Assembly (NCBI GenBank): GCA_964560165.1
Contig: CAZLLB010000128.1
Coordinates: 1 to 9,137, forward strand
Origin: Parvibaculum sp964560165
GTDB taxonomy: Bacteria > Pseudomonadota > Alphaproteobacteria > Parvibaculales > Parvibaculaceae
DNA: 9,137 nucleotides
Direction: 5' to 3'
The translations under genes were made by a program, and so were the position numbers. Under the pieces are notes generated by a model. It ran no database searches, was not told the origin of the DNA, and was given only the letters and a program-made list of their open reading frames with translations. This document shows positions 6,135 through 9,137 of the stretch, in pieces. Each line of letters starts with the position of its first letter. The stretch's first letter is position 1.

Positions 6135-6164
6135 TCTATATGATGTATATACAACATTTGTCAA
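6135..6164 (-). promoter_or_regulatory. Predicted promoter of the MarR gene
   Basis: On the minus strand, TTGACA (6164-6159) is followed after 18 bases by TATAGA (6140-6135; four of six -10 matches). Transcription would start around 6128, leaving about 20 bases before the ATG at 6108. The palindromic box lies wholly between the two hexamers, the classic position for autorepression. Confidence 0.55.
6143..6159. promoter_or_regulatory. MarR-type palindromic box in the MarR promoter
   Basis: ATGTATATACAACATTT contains the perfect 10-base palindrome TGTATATACA (6144-6153) and shares the core TGTATAT-R-CAACAT with the box before the nitrilase gene. It fills the spacer of the predicted MarR promoter. 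Length and symmetry fit a MarR dimer site. Confidence 0.6.
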
Positions 6165-6204
6165 GGTGAGCGGCGGACCGGGCGGGTGCGGCTTACGGGC
6201 CCGC

Positions 6205-6234
6205 TTGACGGCGGCGATGGCGGCGCGCCATATT
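6205..6234 (+). promoter_or_regulatory. Possible promoter of the ArsR-SRPBCC operon
   Basis: TTGACG (6205-6210, five of six -35 matches) and CATATT (6229-6234, four of six -10 matches) are separated by 18 bases. Transcription would start near 6241, leaving a leader of about 30 bases without a Shine-Dalgarno. Confidence 0.3.
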
Positions 6235-6245
6235 CAGCCGCGATG

Positions 6246-6267
6246 TATTTAACTCACTGGTTTTATA
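6246..6267. promoter_or_regulatory. Imperfect dyad just before the ArsR start codon (candidate operator)
   Basis: TATTTAACT (6246-6254) and GGTTTTATA (6259-6267) form an imperfect inverted repeat (six of nine positions, 4-base spacer), in an AT-rich island ending three bases before the ATG. ArsR/SdpR-type regulators bind AT-rich dyads with AAC/GTT elements next to their own gene, so autoregulation is plausible. Confidence 0.4.
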
Positions 6268-6270
6268 TAA

Positions 6271-6681
6271 ATGACGACTGACCATCTCAGCGCCAAATTC
6301 TCGGCGCTTGCCGATCCGACGCGACGCGCCATTCTGGCGCGGCTGGCGCTGGGAGACGCATCGGTGACGGAGCTTGCCGAGCCATTCACGATGAGCCTGC
6401 CCGCCGTGTCCAAGCATCTGAAAGTGCTGGAGCGCGCAGGGCTGATCGCGCGCGGGCGGGAAGCGCAATGGCGACCGGCGCGGATCGAACCAGAGGCGCT
6501 GAAAGAGGTCGATGTATGGCTTGAGGACTATCGCCGTATGTGGAATGCGCGGCTCGACCGGCTGGAGGACTACTTGCAGAATTTGCAAGCCGCAGACGAA
6601 CCGAAGGCGAAGCCCAAAGCGCGAGCCGGAGCGAAGCGGGTTGCGAAAAAAACGGGAGCGAAACGTGGCCGCAAATCCTAG
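6271..6681 (+). CDS. ArsR (SdpR-like) family winged-helix regulator with lysine/arginine-rich tail
   Basis: The 136-residue protein has a typical SdpR-like N-terminus: LSAKFSALADPTRRAILARLALGDASVTELAEPFTMSLPAVSKHLKVLERAGLI. The recognition helix is around LPAVSKHLKVLE (43-54). The wing region and a WLEDYRRMWNARLDRLEDYL helix (83-102) follow, as in members paired with SRPBCC proteins. No metal-binding CxC motif is present, so an organic ligand or protein partner is more likely than a metal. Residues 111-136 form a disordered basic tail with 12 Lys/Arg in 26 residues, resembling histone-like DNA-binding tails. The start ATG has no Shine-Dalgarno before it (the preceding bases are an AT-rich dyad), but the N-terminus fits the family exactly. 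The gene overlaps the following SRPBCC gene by 17 bases and heads a five-gene operon. Confidence 0.93.
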   Translation: MTTDHLSAKFSALADPTRRAILARLALGDASVTELAEPFTMSLPAVSKHLKVLERAGLIARGREAQWRPARIEPEALKEVDVWLEDYRRMWNARLDRLEDYLQNLQAADEPKAKPKARAGAKRVAKKTGAKRGRKS

Positions 6682-7141
6682 CGTCAACGCGACGGCGACA
6701 GGCGGAGAGATTTATCTCAAGCGCCTGCTGAAAGCACCGCGCGAACTCGTCTTCAAGGCATGGACGATGCCGGAGCACCTGGTGCACTGGTTCGGGCCTG
6801 ATGATTTCACGGTGAGCGGCGTCGAGATCGATCTGCGCGAAGGCGGCAAATGGCGCATCGGCATTCGCTCACCCGAAGGCCAGGACTATTGGATGCATGG
6901 CGTTTATCGCGAGGTGACGCCGCCGCAGAAACTCGTTTTCACGCATATCTGGGAAGAGGGACACAGCTCGCCCGACCACGAGACGCTGGTGACGATCACG
7001 CTGAGCGAGCGCGACGGGCAAACCGCTCTCAGCTTCCACAAGGCGGTGCTGAAGGATTTTGTCGAGCGCGAAGCGCAAACGGCTGGATGGAGCCAGTGCC
7101 TCAACCGTCTCGATAATTATATGACCGGGATCAACGCATAG
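6665..7141 (+). CDS. SRPBCC (AHSA1-type) family protein, first of a tandem pair
   Basis: The GTG at 6665 is chosen because GGGAG (6654-6658) lies six bases upstream and the resulting 158-residue protein has a normal AHSA1 N-terminus. The in-frame extension to 6512 would be translated entirely from within the ArsR gene and is not family-like. The protein shows IYLKRLLKAPRELVFKAWTMPEHLVHWFGP, the W-x-x-P-E ... W-F-G-P hallmark, then GGKWRIGIRSPEG. The strand MHGVYREVTPPQKLVFTHIWE and the C-terminal helix EREAQTAGWSQCLNRLDNYM complete the pattern. This is the helix-grip fold with a hydrophobic cavity; the ligand is unknown. ArsR-SRPBCC gene pairs are widespread, which suggests the pair works together, perhaps with the SRPBCC protein acting on or sequestering the inducing compound. 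It overlaps the ArsR gene by 17 bases, so translation is probably coupled. Confidence 0.9.
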   Translation: MAANPSVNATATGGEIYLKRLLKAPRELVFKAWTMPEHLVHWFGPDDFTVSGVEIDLREGGKWRIGIRSPEGQDYWMHGVYREVTPPQKLVFTHIWEEGHSSPDHETLVTITLSERDGQTALSFHKAVLKDFVEREAQTAGWSQCLNRLDNYMTGINA

Positions 7142-7162
7142 ACGTAAAGAGGGATGGCCGGA

Positions 7163-7573
7163 ATGAAAACCATCACCATCACGCGCACCTATGACGCGCC
7201 GCGCGAGCTGGTGTTCAAGGCCTGGCTTCAGCCGGAACATATCGTGCAGTGGTATCACGCGGGCGGCGGGTGGACGACGCCCTATGCGGAATCGGATGCG
7301 AAGGCAGGCGGCGCGCTCCGCATCGGTTTTGCTTCGCCTGACGGGAAGCAAAGTTTCGATCTCGAGGGCCGGTATGACGAGATCATACCCTCGTCACGCA
7401 TTGCCTACACCATGGCCGATGGGCGGCCGGTCACAATCGATCTTGAGGAGAGCGGCGGCAGGACCAGGCTGACGCTGGTGCTGGCGCTTGAAGACACCAA
7501 CAGTGCCGAACAGCAGCGCGACGGCTGGACAGAGATGCTGGTCAATCTGGAAACCTATCTCGCCCGTTTCTGA
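7163..7573 (+). CDS. SRPBCC (AHSA1-type) family protein, second of the tandem pair
   Basis: This is a 136-residue SRPBCC protein. The hallmark region DAPRELVFKAWLQPEHIVQWYHAGGGW resembles that of the preceding gene (APRELVFKAW-x-x-PEH is shared), followed by GGALRIGFASPDGK, GRYDEIIPSSRIAYTMADGR and the C-terminal helix QQRDGWTEMLVNLETYLARF. The start at 7163 is preferred because AGAGGGA (7148-7154) is then eight bases upstream. The in-frame ATG at 7154 would overlap that ribosome site and add only MAG. The gap to the previous gene is about 20 bases. The resemblance to the upstream gene, in protein and around the hallmark also in DNA, points to tandem duplication with divergence in the ligand-contacting loops (WFGPDD versus WYHAGGGW). 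The ligand is unknown. Confidence 0.9.
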   Translation: MKTITITRTYDAPRELVFKAWLQPEHIVQWYHAGGGWTTPYAESDAKAGGALRIGFASPDGKQSFDLEGRYDEIIPSSRIAYTMADGRPVTIDLEESGGRTRLTLVLALEDTNSAEQQRDGWTEMLVNLETYLARF

Positions 7574-7596
7574 CGGGCCTCACGCAGGAGGACATG

Positions 7597-8019
7597 ATGC
7601 AGTTTACGCCCTACCTGAATTTCAACGGCAAATGCCGGGAAGCCTTCGCCTATTACCAGAAACATCTGGGCGGCGAAATTCCGATGACCATGACTTATGG
7701 CGAGACGCCGGGCGAGCCGGACCCCGCCTTCACCGATGAGACGCGCAAGCTCATTGCGCATACGCGGCTCGTCATCGGCGATTTTGCGCTCATGGGATCA
7801 GATAATCCGCCGACCATGCAATCGTCGATGGTGAACGAGGTCGTTACCATTTCTTATGCCGCGCCCAATGCGGCGGAAGCCGAGCGCGTCTTCAAGGCGC
7901 TGAGCGACAAGGGCGAGGTGCGGATGCCGTTGCAACAGACATTCTTTGCCCATCGCTTCGGCATGGCGATCGACCAGTTCGGCATCAGATGGATGGTCAA
8001 TTGCGAAACCGCTTCCTGA
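7597..8019 (+). CDS. PhnB-like VOC superfamily protein
   Basis: The 140-residue protein matches the PhnB/glyoxalase-like (VOC) family: MQFTPYLNFNGKCREAFAYYQKHLGGEI at the N-terminus, a central block KLIAHTRLVIGDFALMGSDNP, and the closing block FFAHRFGMAIDQFGIRWMVNCE. These proteins are built of paired beta-alpha-beta-beta-beta modules and often bind a metal or small molecule. Despite older names tied to ubiquinone methyltransferase or phosphonate use, no activity is established for this subgroup. AGGAGG (7586-7591) is five bases before the ATG at 7597; the ATG at 7594 would be only two bases away, so 7597 is preferred. It lies 23 bases after the second SRPBCC gene and 10 bases before the membrane-anchored one, and is clearly in the same operon. 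Confidence 0.9.
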   Translation: MQFTPYLNFNGKCREAFAYYQKHLGGEIPMTMTYGETPGEPDPAFTDETRKLIAHTRLVIGDFALMGSDNPPTMQSSMVNEVVTISYAAPNAAEAERVFKALSDKGEVRMPLQQTFFAHRFGMAIDQFGIRWMVNCETAS

Positions 8020-8029
8020 GGAGATCATC

Positions 8030-8560
8030 ATGCTGAAGACCGCTCTGCTCGTCATCGGCGGCGTTGTCGTCGTCTCTGTCGGCGTCATCCTCGTGCTCGC
8101 GGCGCTGAAGCCGGATACGTTCCGCGTCGAGCGTTCGGTGACGATCGATGCGCCACCGGAGAAAATCCTTCCGCTGGTCGATAATTACCGCGCATGGACG
8201 AAATGGTCGCCTTACGAGTTCGATCCGGCAATGAAGCGCAGCTATAGCGGCGCGGAAAGCGGCAAGGGCTCTATCTATGAATGGGACGGCAAGGGCGTCG
8301 GCAGCGGGCGTATGGAGACGCTGGAGGCATCGCCTTCGCGTGTTCTGATCAAGCTCGACTTCTTCAAACCGTTCGAGGCGAGCAACAAGGCCGCCTTCAC
8401 CTTCACGCCGCAGGGCGCAGCGACGAAAGTGACATGGTCGATGGAAGGGCCGATGACGTTTCTGCCCAAGATCATGCATGTCGTCATCAATATGGACAGG
8501 ATGGTCGGCGGACAATTCGACGAAGGACTGGCAAAGCTGAAGGCGCTGGCGGAGGGATAG
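8030..8560 (+). CDS. Membrane-anchored SRPBCC (polyketide cyclase 2-like) family protein
   Basis: The 176-residue protein starts with a single hydrophobic segment (TALLVIGGVVVVSVGVILVLAAL, residues 4-26) that should anchor it in the inner membrane. A START-like domain follows, beginning FRVERSVTIDAPPEKILPLVDNYRAWTKWSPYE. Its key features are Asp-Ala-Pro at the end of strand one, the W-x-x-W-S-P block, and a C-terminal helix MDRMVGGQFDEGLAKLKALAEG. This is the Polyketide_cyc2 type, distinct from the two AHSA1-type proteins upstream. GAGGAG (8018-8023) overlaps the TGA stop of the VOC gene, leaving a 10-base gap. In-frame codons before 8030 lie inside the VOC gene and are not part of it. It is the last gene of the operon; its stop is only four bases from that of the convergent pirin gene. 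Its function is unknown. Confidence 0.9.
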   Translation: MLKTALLVIGGVVVVSVGVILVLAALKPDTFRVERSVTIDAPPEKILPLVDNYRAWTKWSPYEFDPAMKRSYSGAESGKGSIYEWDGKGVGSGRMETLEASPSRVLIKLDFFKPFEASNKAAFTFTPQGAATKVTWSMEGPMTFLPKIMHVVINMDRMVGGQFDEGLAKLKALAEG

Positions 8561-8564
8561 GCAC

Positions 8565-9137
8565 TTACTCCGGCAGGGGCACAAAGTCGTCGTGATCGAG
8601 GTCGGGGAGCTTCATGCGACCGGCGCGCCAATCGGCTTTTGCCTGCTCGATGCGCTCCTTCGATGAGGAAACGAAATTCCAGTCGATGAAACGCGGGCCG
8701 ACAGGATCGCCGCCCAGCAGCATGACGGTCGATGGGGTGAGCGCCTTGACGGTGGGCGCATCGCCCGCGCCGAAGACGGCCATGCGGCCTGCGCCCAACG
8801 TCTGGCCTTCGGTCTCGACGGAACCTGCCACCACATAGGCGGCGCGCTCGGGATAATCGCGCGGGAGTTCGAGGGTTGTGCCGGTTTGCATTTCGCAATG
8901 GGCATAGAACATCGGCGAATGGGTTTTGACGCGCGACTCCAGACCGAAGGCGCGGCCTGCGATGAGGCGGAGCGAGATATTCTTCGCGTCATGGGTCGGC
9001 AGATCGCAGACGCCGTAATGGGTGAAGCTCGGATCGCCCTCCTCCTGCCCATCGGGCAAGGCAACCCAGGACTGGATGCCGTGGACCATATCGCCGACCG
9101 CGCGGGCATGCTCGAGGCGCTCGGAATGGGTGATGCC
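8565..9137 (-). CDS. Pirin family protein (C-terminal part, 5' end outside window)
   Basis: An open minus-strand frame runs from the window edge to the TAA at 8565-8567 (190 residues visible). It starts inside the first cupin domain with GITHSERLEHARAVGD, followed by MVHGIQSWVALPDGQEEGDPSFTHY, the standard pirin sequence after the metal-binding histidines. The second (Pirin_C) cupin follows, with SPMFYAHCEMQTGTTLELP, YPERAAYVVAGSVETEG and the closing VGPRFIDWNFVSSSKERIEQAKADWRAGRM. Pirins are Fe-binding bicupins; some have quercetin 2,3-dioxygenase activity, others regulate through protein contacts. The metal-ligand histidines of the N-terminal cupin lie mainly beyond the window, so activity cannot be judged. 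The internal ATG at 9087-9089 is not the start. Confidence 0.92.
   Translation of the reverse strand, partial: GITHSERLEHARAVGDMVHGIQSWVALPDGQEEGDPSFTHYGVCDLPTHDAKNISLRLIAGRAFGLESRVKTHSPMFYAHCEMQTGTTLELPRDYPERAAYVVAGSVETEGQTLGAGRMAVFGAGDAPTVKALTPSTVMLLGGDPVGPRFIDWNFVSSSKERIEQAKADWRAGRMKLPDLDHDDFVPLPE

Noticed and set aside
6512..6664. 51-codon N-terminal extension of the first SRPBCC gene
   Set aside because: It lies wholly inside the ArsR gene in another frame, is Arg/Lys-rich and unlike any SRPBCC N-terminus; the GTG at 6665 has a proper ribosome site.
7946..8029. 28-codon N-terminal extension of the membrane-anchored SRPBCC gene
   Set aside because: It overlaps the end of the VOC gene and would place the membrane segment internally; the ATG at 8030 follows GAGGAG.
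1..9137. Mobile element, prophage, CRISPR or defence island
   Set aside because: No transposase, integrase, terminal repeats, spaced repeat array or toxin-antitoxin genes were found; gene density and codon style look uniform.

Overview
The window looks like chromosomal DNA of a GC-rich proteobacterium, most likely an alphaproteobacterium. The grounds are strong G/C third positions (which also create long antisense shadow ORFs), AGGAG-type ribosome sites, tight operons, and the gene families present: an adrenodoxin-type ferredoxin, HxlR/MarR/ArsR one-component regulators, AHSA1-type SRPBCC proteins, a GST and a pirin. The genus cannot be fixed from the sequence. No RNA genes, transposases, integrases, CRISPR arrays or phage genes were seen.

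Layout. (1) 2-172, plus strand: 3' end of a [2Fe-2S] ferredoxin gene. (2) 198-3906, minus strand: a tight five-gene operon read from right to left: SRPBCC protein, glutathione S-transferase, YceI-like lipoprotein, beta-lactamase-fold serine hydrolase, DUF899 thioredoxin-like protein. Gaps run from a 4-base overlap to 28 bases. (3) 3907-4117: divergent control region with a TTGACA promoter, a perfect 7-bp-arm dyad over its predicted start site, and a pair of 12-base direct repeats in front of (4) a plus-strand HxlR-family regulator (4118-4627) that carries the N-terminal cysteine used for redox or electrophile sensing in this family. (5) 4633-6108, minus strand: a MarR-family regulator followed by a nitrilase whose catalytic triad is intact. 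A near-identical palindromic box lies upstream of both. (6) 6271-8560, plus strand: a five-gene operon of ArsR (SdpR-like) regulator, two tandem AHSA1-type SRPBCC paralogues, a PhnB-like VOC protein and a membrane-anchored SRPBCC protein. (7) 8565 to beyond the window end, minus strand: most of a pirin gene.

How the parts fit. Three one-component regulators of three different families lie within about 2.6 kb, each beside a small set of enzymes or ligand-binding proteins of the kind used to handle small organic molecules (GST, nitrilase, serine hydrolase, VOC, SRPBCC, pirin). The most economical reading is a patchwork of xenobiotic or electrophile response modules, each locally regulated. The best evidence for regulation is the box shared by the MarR and nitrilase genes. 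No defence system or clearly new machinery can be demonstrated. The points of most interest are the predicted regulatory circuits and the unexplained co-operonic sets of SRPBCC proteins.
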